From positions 1 to 39,957 of the forward strand of contig DXLV01000016.1 in NCBI GenBank assembly GCA_019414545.1: a DNA stretch of 39,957 bases, written 5' to 3'. Shown one piece after another: positions 23,647 to 32,285 of this stretch (positions within the stretch are counted from its first letter, which is position 1; each line of letters begins with the position of its first letter). Under the pieces are notes generated by a model. That model made no database searches. It worked only from the letters and a program-made list of their open reading frames with translations, and had not been told where the DNA came from. The position numbers were made by a program, and so were the translations under genes. Source of the stretch: Collinsella sp. Lineage in GTDB: Bacteria > Actinomycetota > Coriobacteriia > Coriobacteriales > Coriobacteriaceae.

Positions 23647-25914
23647 TTAGCTCAGGTGCCAGATCTCGTCGTTGTACTGGGAGATGGTGCGGTCGGACGA
23701 GAAGGTACCGGCGTTGGCGATATTGATGAGCGCCTTGCGCATCCAGGTGTCCTGGTCCTCGTAGTCGGCCAGCACGCGCTCCTTGGTCTGGATGTATTCC
23801 TCGATGTCGAGCAGGGCCATAAACCAGTCCTTGCCCTTAATGTCGTCGTGCAGGCGCTGCAGGCGCTCGGCGTTGCCGGTCGCCATAAAGGCCGGGTTGG
23901 TGATGAAGTCCACCAGCAGTTTAATGCCGGGCTTGCGGTAGAGCACACCGGCGTCATAGGTGCCGTCGGTGTAGAGCTGCTCGACCTGTTTGGACGAGGC
24001 ACCAAAGGTATAGATGTTCTCGTCGCCCACGAGCTCGGCAATCTCCACGTTGGCACCGTCGAGCGTGCACAGGGTTAGGGCGCCGTTGAGCATGAACTTC
24101 ATGTTGGAGGTGCCGCTCGCCTCCTTGGAGGCCAGGCTGATCTGCTCGGAGATGTCAGCGGCGGGGATCACGCGCTCGGCGGCGGTGACGTTGTAGTTCT
24201 CGATCATGACAACCTGCAGGTAGGGAGCCACGTCGGGGTCGTTTGCAATCCACTGCGACAGCGTCAGGATCAGATGGATGATGTCCTGCGCGATAGTGTA
24301 GGCAGGCGCCGCCTTGCCGCCAAAGATGATGGTGACGGGGTGCTTAGGCCTGTTGCCGTTCTTGATATCGATGTACTTCCAGATGATGTAGAGCGCGAGC
24401 ATCTGCTGACGCTTGTACTCGTGGATGCGCTTGACCTGGACGTCGATGATGGCGTTGGAGGGAATGGTCACACCCTGCTCGAGCGCCATGAACTGGCGCA
24501 TGATGGCCTTGGCCTCGACCTTGGTGGCGGCCAGGCGCTCAAGAACGTCCTTGTCGTCGGCGAACTTGGCGAGTTTGCTCAGATCGCCGGTGCTGCGCCA
24601 GTCGGTGCCGATTACATCGTCGAGCAGGCTGGCGAGCGCGGGGTTGGCTCCATGGATCCAGCGGCGGAAGGTGATGCCGTTGGTCTTGTTGGAGAACTTC
24701 TCGGGATAGATCTCGTAGAACGGATGAAGCTCGGTGTCCTCCAGGATCTTGGTGTGGAGGGCGGCTACGCCATTGATGGAGAAGCCAAAGTGGATGTCCA
24801 TGTGGGCCATGTGGACGGTGTCGTATTCGTCGATGACGGCGACGCGCGGGTCATCGTGCTCGGCCTTCGCGATCTCATCGAGCTTGACGATAATGTCGGC
24901 GATGGCAGGGGAGACCTTCTGCAGGCTGGCGAGCGGCCACTTCTCGAGCGCCTCGGCAAGAATCGTGTGGTTAGTGTAGGCGACCATGGAGCGTACGATG
25001 GTCACGGCCTCGTCAAACTCGATGCCATGCTCGGTGGTGAGCAAGCGAATGAGCTCGGGGATGACCATGGTGGGGTGCGTGTCGTTAATTTGGACCACGG
25101 CGTAGTCGGCCAGATCGTGCAGGTTGCTGCCGCGCTCGATGGCCTCGTCGATCAGGAGCTGGGCGGCGTTGCTCACCATGAAGTATTCCTGGTAGATGCG
25201 AAGCAGGCGGCCCTGCTCGTCGGAATCGTCGGGGTAGAGGAACAAGGTGAGGTTCTTGGCAATCTCGGTCTTGTCGAAGTCGATGGAGCTGCCGGGGACC
25301 AGGCCGTCGTCGACACTCGCCAGGTCGAACAGGCGCAGACGGTTCTTGGTGGGCTGGCCGTAACCGGGCACGTCGATGTTGACGAGCTTGGAGGTAACGG
25401 CAAAATCGCCGAACTCGACGGTGTAGGAGCGGTCGTCGTCGACTAGGATGTCCTGCTCACCGAGCCACTCGTCGGGGACGGCCTTTTGCTGGTTGTCGAC
25501 AAAGCGCTGACGGAACAGGCCGTAGTGATAGTTGAGGCCCACGCCATCGCCGGTCAAGCCCAGCGTGGCGATGGAATCCAGGAAGCACGCGGCCAGGCGG
25601 CCCAGGCCGCCGTTGCCGAGCGACGGCTCGACCTCGAACTCCTCGATCTTGTTGAGGTCGTGGCCTGCGGCGGTGAGCTGGTCCTTAACCTCGTCGTAGA
25701 TGCCGAGGTCGATCATGTTGTTGATGAGCAGCTTGCCGATCAAAAATTCGGCGGAAATGTAATAGAGCTTTTTCTTGCCGTTGTTGAGCGGGCAGGCGGC
25801 GGAGCGCTTCTGCACGAGTTTGACCAGCAGCTTGTAAATGCGACGGTCGTCGAGCTGCTCGAGCGAGGTGCCAAAGGACTGCTCGGCGAGTTCCATGAGG
25901 TTAATTTGGGGCAT
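23647..25914 (-). CDS. glgP: glycogen/maltodextrin phosphorylase
   Basis: The enzyme releases glucose-1-phosphate from alpha-1,4-glucans using phosphate and PLP. The PLP lysine is near residue 606 in EASGTSNMKFMLNGALTLCT. Other family signatures are EPSLGNGGLGRLAACFLDS, TNGITFRRWI and VKRIHEYKRQ. The chain is 755 residues, a little shorter than the 797-815 of E. coli enzymes. ATG 25914 with AGGAGGAAAC in front is clear; open frame upstream of it is not phosphorylase-like. It lies 128 bp downstream of malQ on the same strand. No TTGTTTAAACAA dyad is seen before it, so it may depend on the malQ promoter or on an unrecognised one. Confidence 0.95.
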   Translation of the reverse strand: MPQINLMELAEQSFGTSLEQLDDRRIYKLLVKLVQKRSAACPLNNGKKKLYYISAEFLIGKLLINNMIDLGIYDEVKDQLTAAGHDLNKIEEFEVEPSLGNGGLGRLAACFLDSIATLGLTGDGVGLNYHYGLFRQRFVDNQQKAVPDEWLGEQDILVDDDRSYTVEFGDFAVTSKLVNIDVPGYGQPTKNRLRLFDLASVDDGLVPGSSIDFDKTEIAKNLTLFLYPDDSDEQGRLLRIYQEYFMVSNAAQLLIDEAIERGSNLHDLADYAVVQINDTHPTMVIPELIRLLTTEHGIEFDEAVTIVRSMVAYTNHTILAEALEKWPLASLQKVSPAIADIIVKLDEIAKAEHDDPRVAVIDEYDTVHMAHMDIHFGFSINGVAALHTKILEDTELHPFYEIYPEKFSNKTNGITFRRWIHGANPALASLLDDVIGTDWRSTGDLSKLAKFADDKDVLERLAATKVEAKAIMRQFMALEQGVTIPSNAIIDVQVKRIHEYKRQQMLALYIIWKYIDIKNGNRPKHPVTIIFGGKAAPAYTIAQDIIHLILTLSQWIANDPDVAPYLQVVMIENYNVTAAERVIPAADISEQISLASKEASGTSNMKFMLNGALTLCTLDGANVEIAELVGDENIYTFGASSKQVEQLYTDGTYDAGVLYRKPGIKLLVDFITNPAFMATGNAERLQRLHDDIKGKDWFMALLDIEEYIQTKERVLADYEDQDTWMRKALINIANAGTFSSDRTISQYNDEIWHLS

Positions 25915-26042
25915 GTTTCCTCCTGTAATGGGTTGATTACATGTCTGCAATTCATAAGAATCCCGCGCGAGGGGATTGGGGTGGCCTCGCGCGGGTAAGC
26001 AAGCGCGTCCGCACGGTGGGGAGGGGTCGGGCGCGGTAGCTC

Positions 26043-27548
26043 CTATTGAGGAAGCTCGATTTCGGCTTCCGACGGGATGCGGAAGTAGGTCTCGGTCCAG
26101 TCGGTGAGTTTGTGCTCGAGCTCGCGGGTGATGGCGCCGTCGAGCATGCGCCAGGTCCAGTTGCCGCCCAGCGTGGCAGGGGTGTTGATGCGCGCCTCGT
26201 TGCCCAAGTTGAGCAGGTCCTGCATGGTGTAGATGCACGTGTCGCTCACGCTGGCCGCGATGGTTCGGTTGAGCGCGTCGGCGATGGGTTCGCCGGCCTG
26301 CTGATGGGTGTACAGGGCTGTCTGCTCGCGCTGACGCGGGGTAGCCGTTCCTTCAAACCAGCCGCGTGCCGTCTCGTTGTCGTGAGTGCCCACGTAGGCG
26401 ACGGTGTTGGCAATGTAGTTGTGCGGCAGGTAGTACGAGTTGGTGCCCTCAAAGGCAAACTGCAGGATCTTCATGCCGGGGAAGCCCGAGTTGTCGCGCA
26501 TATCGATGACGCCGGGGGTGAGGAAGCCCAGATCCTCGGCGATGATGGGCAGCGTGCCGAGCTTTTCCTCGAGTGTCTTGAAGAGCTTGAGGCCGGGACC
26601 CTGCGTCCACGAACCGTAGGACGAATCAGGCGAGGAGAACGGCACCTCCCAATAGGCCTCGAAGCCGCGGAAGTGATCCAGGCGGATGACGTCGTACATG
26701 TCGAGGGCGGCGCGAATGCGGCCCTCCCACCAGGAGAAGCCGTCGGCCTCCATGGCGTCCCAGTCGTAGATGGGGTTGCCCCAGTACTGGCCGGTAGCCG
26801 AGAACTGGTCGGGCGGCGTGCCGGCGACGCTCACGGGATTGCCGGCGGCGTCGATCTTAAAGAGCTCAGGTGTCGCCCACATCTCGACGGAGTCACGCGA
26901 GACATAGATGGGCAGGTCGCCGATGATGAGAATGTCGCGCTCGTTGGCATAGGCCTTGAGGCGGCTCCACTGGCGATCGAAGAAGTACTGCGTCATCTGG
27001 TGGTAGAGCATACGCGCCGGATGGTCGGCGCAGACCTTGGCGGAAGCCTCGCCGCGGGTGCGGAGCTCCGCGGGCCACTCCCAAAACGCCTTGAGACCGC
27101 ACTCCTCTTTGACGGTCATGAACTCACAGTAGGGGATGAGCCAGTCCTCGTTGGCCTGGATAAAGTCATCGAAATCGGCCGGCTTGTCGGCAGCAAAGCG
27201 CTCGGCGGCGCGGTCGAGAATCTGACGGCGGCCGCCAAAGATAGCACCGTAGTCGACATTGCTGGGGTCGGATCCCAGATACACGCCATCGATATCGCGC
27301 TGCTCCAGATACCCTGCCTCGATAAGCTCGGCAAAGTCGATAAAGTTGGGGTTGCCTGCGCGGGCCGAGAACGACTGATAAGGCGAATCGCCATAGCTGG
27401 TCGTCGTAAGGGGCAGAATCTGCCAGTAATGTTGTTTGCACGAGGCGAGAAAATCGACGAAGTCGTAGGCATTCCAGCCAAAGCCGCCGATTCCGTATGG
27501 TCCGGGCAGAGATGAGACGGGCATGAGGACGCCGCTTGCACGCTCCAT
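26043..27548 (-). CDS. malQ: 4-alpha-glucanotransferase (amylomaltase)
   Basis: MalQ moves glucan segments between malto-oligosaccharides, yielding glucose and longer chains for the phosphorylase. GH77 signatures include GVLMPVSSLPGPYGIGGFG at the start, SPYQSFSARAGNP, DLPIYVSRDSVEMW, IRLDHFRGFEAYWEVP with the nucleophile Asp, IIAEDLGFLTPGV with the acid/base Glu, and YVGTHDNETARGW. The length of 501 residues is normal for the short bacterial form. ATG 27548 is used with GGTGAG upstream; TTG or GTG starts a few codons earlier have poorer spacing. A TTGTTTAAACAT dyad lies in its promoter. Confidence 0.95.
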   Translation of the reverse strand: MERASGVLMPVSSLPGPYGIGGFGWNAYDFVDFLASCKQHYWQILPLTTTSYGDSPYQSFSARAGNPNFIDFAELIEAGYLEQRDIDGVYLGSDPSNVDYGAIFGGRRQILDRAAERFAADKPADFDDFIQANEDWLIPYCEFMTVKEECGLKAFWEWPAELRTRGEASAKVCADHPARMLYHQMTQYFFDRQWSRLKAYANERDILIIGDLPIYVSRDSVEMWATPELFKIDAAGNPVSVAGTPPDQFSATGQYWGNPIYDWDAMEADGFSWWEGRIRAALDMYDVIRLDHFRGFEAYWEVPFSSPDSSYGSWTQGPGLKLFKTLEEKLGTLPIIAEDLGFLTPGVIDMRDNSGFPGMKILQFAFEGTNSYYLPHNYIANTVAYVGTHDNETARGWFEGTATPRQREQTALYTHQQAGEPIADALNRTIAASVSDTCIYTMQDLLNLGNEARINTPATLGGNWTWRMLDGAITRELEHKLTDWTETYFRIPSEAEIELPQ

Positions 27549-27646
27549 GAATGCGCTCACCAACCTTCTTGTTGTGGGGTCGGCCTGCCGATGGGTGTGC
27601 AGTCCGCCTCCGATGTTCTGATTCGATACGCCTATTGTAAAACATG

Positions 27647-27658
27647 TTGTTTAAACAT
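27647..27658 (-). promoter_or_regulatory. GntR operator candidate before malQ
   Basis: TTGTTTAAACAT sits inside a longer dyad ACATGTTGTTTAAACATGT (27642-27660). On the minus strand it overlaps the spacer of a promoter whose -10 is TACAAT at 27639-27634. The same -10 and a similar dyad occur before the PTS-HAD gene. Confidence 0.65.
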
Positions 27659-27712
27659 GTACAGGCAAGATAAAAAAGTTGGTCGATTTTCGGCGAATGG
27701 CTACATGCCATG

Positions 27713-27746
27713 AAAAAGCCCCGACCTCACAACGTGAGATCGGGGC
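27713..27746 (-). terminator. terminator of galE
   Basis: A 13-bp stem (GCCCCGACCTCAC with GTGAGATCGGGGC) closes an AAC loop. On the minus strand it is followed by TTTTTC. It lies 22 bp after the galE stop. Confidence 0.9.
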
Positions 27747-27768
27747 AAGAACGGTATGTAGGTTTTTG

Positions 27769-28830
27769 CTACTCGGCGTCGGCGAAGCCGTTGGGGTTAT
27801 GGCTCTGCCAATTCCAGCTGTCGCGGCACATGTCCGCGATGTCGTACTGGGCCTTCCAGCCCATCATGCGTTCGGCCTTGGAGGCATCGCACCAGTTGGC
27901 GGCGATATCGCCGGCACGGCGCTCGCGAATCACGTAGGGCAGCTCCTTGCCGCAGGCCTTGGAGAAGGCGGCGACGACCTCGAGTACCGAGGTGCCGGTG
28001 CCGGTGCCCAGGTTAAAGATCTCGACGCCGGTCTTGCCGTTCATCCAGTTGAGGGCGGCAACGTGACCAGATGCCAGGTCGCACACGTGGATGTAGTCGC
28101 GCACGCCGGTGCCGTCGGGGGTGGGGTAGTCGTTGCCAAAGACCTGAACGGCCTCGAGCTTACCGACGGCGACCTGGGCGACGTAGGGCACCAGGTTGTT
28201 GGGGATGCCCTTGGGGTCCTCGCCGATCAGGCCCGATGGATGGGCACCGATGGGATTGAAGTAACGGAGCAGCACGACGTCCCACTCGGGGTCGGCGGTG
28301 TGGACGTCCATGAGGATCTGCTCAATCATCCACTTGGTCCAACCATAGGGGTTGGTCGCGGGCTTCTTAGGATCCTCCTCGGTGACGGGTGGGTTGTCCG
28401 GATCGCCGTAGACGGTCGAAGAGCTCGAGAAGATGATGGACTTACAACCGTGGTTGCGCATGACATCGATGAGCACCAGGGTGTTCTCGATATTGTTGTG
28501 GTAGTACTCGACGGGCTTGCTCACCGACTCGCCAACGGCCTTAAAGCCGGCGAAGTGGATGACGCGGTCGATCTGGTGGGTATCGAAGATCTTGTTCATC
28601 GCATCGCGGTCGAGCACGTTGGCCTCGTAGAAGGTGAGGTTCTTGGCGGCCTCGTCGCCCACGATGGTCTTGACGCGGTCGATGGCAACGGCGCTGGAGT
28701 TGGAGAGGTCATCGACGACGACAACCTGGTAGCCACCCTCGAGCAGCTGAACGACGGTGTGCGAGCCGATAAAGCCGGCGCCACCGGTAACGAGGACGCA
28801 GGTGTCTTTGGGGTCGAGTGCTTTGGACAT
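27769..28830 (-). CDS. galE: UDP-glucose 4-epimerase
   Basis: GalE interconverts UDP-glucose and UDP-galactose for the Leloir pathway and for cell-surface sugars. It is a 353-residue short-chain dehydrogenase-type enzyme. The NAD motif is VLVTGGAGFIGSH near residue 13, FSSSSTVYG holds the catalytic Ser, and NPYGWTKWMIEQ holds the YxxxK pair. VLLRYFNPIGAHPSG and GTGVRDYIHVCDLA are GalE-specific. It is transcribed from its own region, since a 220-bp gap with a terminator separates it from malQ. No galK or galT lies in the window. Confidence 0.95.
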   Translation of the reverse strand: MSKALDPKDTCVLVTGGAGFIGSHTVVQLLEGGYQVVVVDDLSNSSAVAIDRVKTIVGDEAAKNLTFYEANVLDRDAMNKIFDTHQIDRVIHFAGFKAVGESVSKPVEYYHNNIENTLVLIDVMRNHGCKSIIFSSSSTVYGDPDNPPVTEEDPKKPATNPYGWTKWMIEQILMDVHTADPEWDVVLLRYFNPIGAHPSGLIGEDPKGIPNNLVPYVAQVAVGKLEAVQVFGNDYPTPDGTGVRDYIHVCDLASGHVAALNWMNGKTGVEIFNLGTGTGTSVLEVVAAFSKACGKELPYVIRERRAGDIAANWCDASKAERMMGWKAQYDIADMCRDSWNWQSHNPNGFADAE

Positions 28831-29097
28831 GTAGTCTCCTATCGAATCAGGAACACTTCTTCAGGGGAGTATAGCGCAGGCAGGGGCACCCAAAACGTGC
28901 AGGGCAGGAAAAGCAGATGAACATGCTAACGTACTCATTGAAATGTTTGGCGTGGGCGTAACCTTGACTTTGACGTTTGCATACGAGCCGCCGACCATAC
29001 GGTTTGCTGCCGTTCGTGGAAATCGTTGGGATGCGCCGGATGTACGCTAATATGTATGAGTTGAGCGACATATAAATAAACATGTAACGGAGTAGAT

Positions 29098-30306
29098 ATG
29101 TCACCAAACAGCGATTCCATCCTTTCCCAGGAGCTTTCGCGTCGCACTGCCCTCAAGGCCCTGTTCGGCGCAGCTTCTGCAGCCGTTCTTTTTGGTCTGC
29201 CCGCTCGCGCCCATGCTGCGGAGGCCACCAAGGAAACCACCGACAAGCTCAATGCGGCCCAGGCTCAGCTTGACGAGGTCCAGGCCCAGCTCGACGGCAT
29301 CGCAAATGAATACGCGGCGCTGGCCAACAAGAACGCCCAGACCCTCAACGATATCGAGGGCGTACAGGGCCAGATTGACAGCACGCAGGCGCAGATTGAC
29401 GAAAAGAAGGCCGAGCTCAAAAAGAAGCGCGGCGATCTTTCCGATCGCGTTTCCGCCAGCTATAAGTCGGGCGGTACCAACATCCTGTCGCTGCTGCTCG
29501 CTTCGGGTTCGTTTGAGGAGCTCGTCGCCAATGCGCACTATGTTGAGAAGATCAACAAGAGCGACCGCGACGCCATCGAGGACATTCAGACCATCCAGGA
29601 AGAGCTCGATGCGCAAAAGACCGAGCTTGAATCGCAGAAGGCCGACTTAGAGAAGCTCAAGGACCAGCAGACTGCCCAGATGCAGGACATGCAGGCCAAG
29701 CAGCAGGAGGTCCAGACCGTGCTGAACGGTCTTTCCGACGACGTCAAGGAGCTCATGGCTCAGCGCGATTCCGAGATTCTCGCTGCCGCCCAGGCCGAGG
29801 AGGCTGCCAGGAAGGCCGCCGCCGCTGCCGCGGCCGCCGCGAACAAGAATAATTCCTACTCGGGTGGTTCGAGCTCGGGCGGTGGATCGTATGCGCCCGG
29901 AACTCCGCAGCAGAATGCCGGCTCGGGCAAGCAGCAAGCCGTCGTCAACGCGTGCTACTCCACGCCTTCGCCGGGCCAGAACTGGTGCGCGGCGTGGGTT
30001 ACCAATGTCTTCCGTAACGCCGGCGTTGGCTATTTTGGCGGCAACGCGTGCGATATGTTTAACGCCTGGTGCTATAGCTCCGACCGCTCGGCGCTGCAGG
30101 TGGGCATGATCGTGGCCGACTCCTCGCATAGCGGTACCGGTGCACCGGGCCTGCTGTATGGCCACGTGGGCATCTATATCGGCGGCGGCATCGTAATGAG
30201 CAACGAGGGCGCCATTACGTCTAAGTCGCTTGATTCGTTTATTAGCTTCTATGGCACTGGCTCTGGCGTGCGTTGGGGCTGGCTTGGCGGTATTGCGCTG
30301 TCGTAA
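29098..30306 (+). CDS. secreted coiled-coil cell-wall hydrolase candidate (Tat signal, CHAP/NlpC-like)
   Basis: The 402-residue protein has an N-terminal twin-arginine signal (SRRTALKALFGAASA), with likely cleavage after ARAHA near residue 39. Residues about 42-250 form a long coiled coil rich in Gln, Glu and Lys, like the regulatory part of CwlO/PcsB proteins. A poly-Ala and a Gly/Ser linker follow (about 250-285). The C-terminal domain, about 290-402, has PGQNWCAAWVTNVF with a candidate catalytic Cys and YGHVGIYIGGG with a candidate His. That order fits CHAP or NlpC/P60 peptidases acting on peptidoglycan peptides. The coiled coil may keep the enzyme inactive until bound at the division site, as in PcsB. 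The ribosome site is ACGGAG. Confidence 0.8.
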   Translation: MSPNSDSILSQELSRRTALKALFGAASAAVLFGLPARAHAAEATKETTDKLNAAQAQLDEVQAQLDGIANEYAALANKNAQTLNDIEGVQGQIDSTQAQIDEKKAELKKKRGDLSDRVSASYKSGGTNILSLLLASGSFEELVANAHYVEKINKSDRDAIEDIQTIQEELDAQKTELESQKADLEKLKDQQTAQMQDMQAKQQEVQTVLNGLSDDVKELMAQRDSEILAAAQAEEAARKAAAAAAAAANKNNSYSGGSSSGGGSYAPGTPQQNAGSGKQQAVVNACYSTPSPGQNWCAAWVTNVFRNAGVGYFGGNACDMFNAWCYSSDRSALQVGMIVADSSHSGTGAPGLLYGHVGIYIGGGIVMSNEGAITSKSLDSFISFYGTGSGVRWGWLGGIALS

Positions 30307-30325
30307 CGGCGGTTTGAAGTAAGTT

Positions 30326-30378
30326 GGTCCGTGGCTGCCCGGAAGGCATTAGGTTGCCTGCTCGGACAGCCACGGACC
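30326..30378. repeat. hairpin with 16-bp arms
   Basis: GGTCCGTGGCTGCCCG (30326-30341) pairs with 30363-30378 with one mismatch. An inner AGGCA/TGCCT stem caps it. It lies 20 bp after the secreted hydrolase gene and has no T tail. It may be an RNA-stability or dispersed hairpin. Confidence 0.7.
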
Positions 30379-30430
30379 TCTCGGATCCAATGCGTCACAC
30401 ACCGGACTGGTTGTCTGAATAAATATGGCG

Positions 30431-30454
30431 AAGGCCCCTTTCGGGGCCTTTTTT
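30431..30454 (+). terminator. terminator of the secreted hydrolase gene
   Basis: AAGGCCCC and GGGGCCTT pair around a short TTTC loop and are followed by T residues. It is a textbook intrinsic terminator. Confidence 0.92.
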
Positions 30455-30705
30455 AAATGAATTTATCGACTCCGTGGACTTCGGTTTTGGAATTTGGAGC
30501 CGACGGCTCACCAAAGTGGAAAATGAAATAGAACCTAGCTGCAATAATCGCCTTGTTGCGAACTCGAACTGATCATGTAGATTTAAAATAGCCGCAATTT
30601 ACAATTGTCGAGCGGTGCGTTGGGTTGGAGCTGCTGCGGGTCCTATATGGATTGCGGTCTTGCGCTCCGATGTCCAAATAGGTCTCTCTAGACGGGAAGT
30701 TGCTC
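30455..30705. other. AT-richer intergenic stretch, nothing recognised
   Basis: No long frame, tRNA or strong dyad is visible. The composition is more AT-rich than the flanking operons, like the small gene that follows. It should contain the promoter of that gene, but I see no convincing -35/-10 pair. Confidence 0.4.
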
Positions 30706-31071
30706 ATGGACACCATATATGACGGAGACGGCTGGGTCGATCATTATAGTTGGCGACTAATCGGCTCGGATGACAATGGGGATGTGGTGTTTGATGGACT
30801 ATGTCCAAAGCATCTCCATCCTTTTGTCTCGTCGTTAATTGAGAGTTCCGCTCGTGTTGCCCCCTACAGCTCGGCGTCGCTTCATGATACGGACGTTTTG
30901 AAGACCATAAGGGAATCAATTGACGAGGGCACGATGAGCAGCCCGCTGTTTTCTCAGCTTGTGGGGCTAGATGAGATTGGCTCGAAACGACTGCTTGCGG
31001 GCGAAAAAGTGGAACTCACTTATCGGTCGATGATTTCAATCCTGCGGCTAGCCGATGTTCTTCGCAAATAA
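30706..31071 (+). CDS. small hypothetical protein (121 aa)
   Basis: I do not recognise this protein. It is 121 residues and soluble, with no signal peptide or membrane segment. It starts MDTIYDGDGWVDHYSWRLIG, has an acidic N-terminal half with likely beta-strands, and ends in an amphipathic helical part (LLAGEKVELTYRSMISILRL). ATG 30706 is chosen because GGGAAG lies 7 bp upstream; a TTG at 30700 is also open. Base use is more AT-rich than its neighbours, with many rare-looking codons. This may mean recent transfer or low expression. It stands alone and shares a bidirectional terminator with murB. Confidence 0.6.
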   Translation: MDTIYDGDGWVDHYSWRLIGSDDNGDVVFDGLCPKHLHPFVSSLIESSARVAPYSSASLHDTDVLKTIRESIDEGTMSSPLFSQLVGLDEIGSKRLLAGEKVELTYRSMISILRLADVLRK

Positions 31072-31074
31072 ATG

Positions 31075-31112
31075 ATAACGGGACAAGTGAGCTAGATCAC
31101 TTGTCCCGTTAT
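31075..31112. terminator. bidirectional terminator between the small gene and murB
   Basis: A perfect stem of at least 15 bp (from ATAACGGGACAAGTGA to TCACTTGTCCCGTTAT) closes a GCTAGA loop. AT-rich flanks give T runs on both strands. It serves the plus-strand small gene and minus-strand murB. Confidence 0.88.
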
Positions 31113-31139
31113 TAATTAAAGTGGATCGCGGTGGGCAGG

Positions 31140-32102
31140 CTATAAAAATTCGCCTACTCGGTGGACTTCGGGTTCGAGGTCCACGTCGAATTGGTCTTTG
31201 ACGGTTGTTTGGATGTGGCGGATGAGTTCGTCGACATCGGCGGCGGTGGCGTGGTCGGCGTTGACGATGAAGCCGCAGTGCTTTTCGCTCACCTGCGCGC
31301 CGCCAATGGCGTGTCCTCGCAGGCCGGCGTCCATGATGAGCTTGCCGGCAAAGTGGCCCTCGGGGCGCTTGAAGGTGGAGCCGGCACTCGGCATGTCGAG
31401 TGGCTGCTTGTCCTCGCGGCGCTGGCGGTAGTCGTCCATGTCGGCCTTGATCATCGCGGCGTTGCCCGGGGCGAGATTGAAAGTGGCCGAAAGTACGATG
31501 AAGCCGTCGTCGGCAATGCGGCTCTTGCGATAGCCCAGGTTGAGCTCATCGACATCGAACTCGATAATGCTGCCGCTACCGCGGGTGCCGTCGTCGAGCA
31601 TGCGGGCGGGCTTGTAGACGCGCACGGACTCCAGCACATCGGCCATGCAGGCGCCGTATGCTCCGGCGTTCATGTAGCAGGCACCGCCGACCGATCCGGG
31701 AATGCCCGAGATGGGCTCCATGCCGGTAAGGCCGGCCTCGGCTGCCGCGGCTGCGACATCGGAAAGCAAGGCGCCGGCTGCCGCCGTGACGTGCGTGCCG
31801 TCGACCGTAATGTCGGAGAGGCCCTCGCCCAGCGCTACGACGACGCCGCGGATGCCCTTGTCGCCGACGAGCAAGTCGGAGCCGTTGCCCACGATGGTGA
31901 GTGGTAGATTGCAGCGATAGCAGGTATCGAGCGTGGCGACGAGGCCTTGCTCAGTATCGGGCGTGACAAAGACGTCGGCCGGACCGCCGATCTTAAACGT
32001 GGTGTGCTCGCGCATGGGCTCGCTCATCAGCACGTTGTCCTCGCCGGCAACGCCAGCGAGCGCGCACAGCAGGTCCTCGTTAAAAAAATCGTTCTCGTGC
32101 AT
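31140..32102 (-). CDS. murB: UDP-N-acetylenolpyruvoylglucosamine reductase
   Basis: MurB reduces UDP-GlcNAc-enolpyruvate to UDP-MurNAc with NADPH and FAD, the second committed step of peptidoglycan synthesis. FAD-fold signatures include HTTFKIGGPADVFV, GNGSDLLV and ISGIPGSVGGACYMNAGAYG. The catalytic Ser is near residue 241 in AGSTFKRPEG, and the Glu near 314 in EPEVHRVG. The absence of the extra tyrosine loop points to a type II enzyme. The frame is open further upstream, but ATG 32102 is chosen for the AAAGGCGG site and because homology starts close after it. The length is 320 residues. It is divergent from the LacI gene. Confidence 0.93.
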   Translation of the reverse strand: MHENDFFNEDLLCALAGVAGEDNVLMSEPMREHTTFKIGGPADVFVTPDTEQGLVATLDTCYRCNLPLTIVGNGSDLLVGDKGIRGVVVALGEGLSDITVDGTHVTAAAGALLSDVAAAAAEAGLTGMEPISGIPGSVGGACYMNAGAYGACMADVLESVRVYKPARMLDDGTRGSGSIIEFDVDELNLGYRKSRIADDGFIVLSATFNLAPGNAAMIKADMDDYRQRREDKQPLDMPSAGSTFKRPEGHFAGKLIMDAGLRGHAIGGAQVSEKHCGFIVNADHATAADVDELIRHIQTTVKDQFDVDLEPEVHRVGEFL

Positions 32103-32285
32103 ACGAATATCCGCCTTTTGGTGGTCGTTGTCATCAATCGATTGCAATATACCCCACCCGGACGGATTTGGTGCGCTGGCGGCGATAAAACAGCCGTCCA
32201 CCGGATTGGTAAAGTGTTTATCACCGAGGTAGAGGGGTAGTCGCTATACTTTCAAGAGATTGCGCGTAAACCCGGAAGGAGCGAG

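Noticed and set aside
25915..26238. N-terminal extension of the phosphorylase frame
   Set aside because: The frame stays open upstream but reads as His/Arg/Pro-rich non-protein. The AGGAGGAAAC site and homology both begin at 25914.
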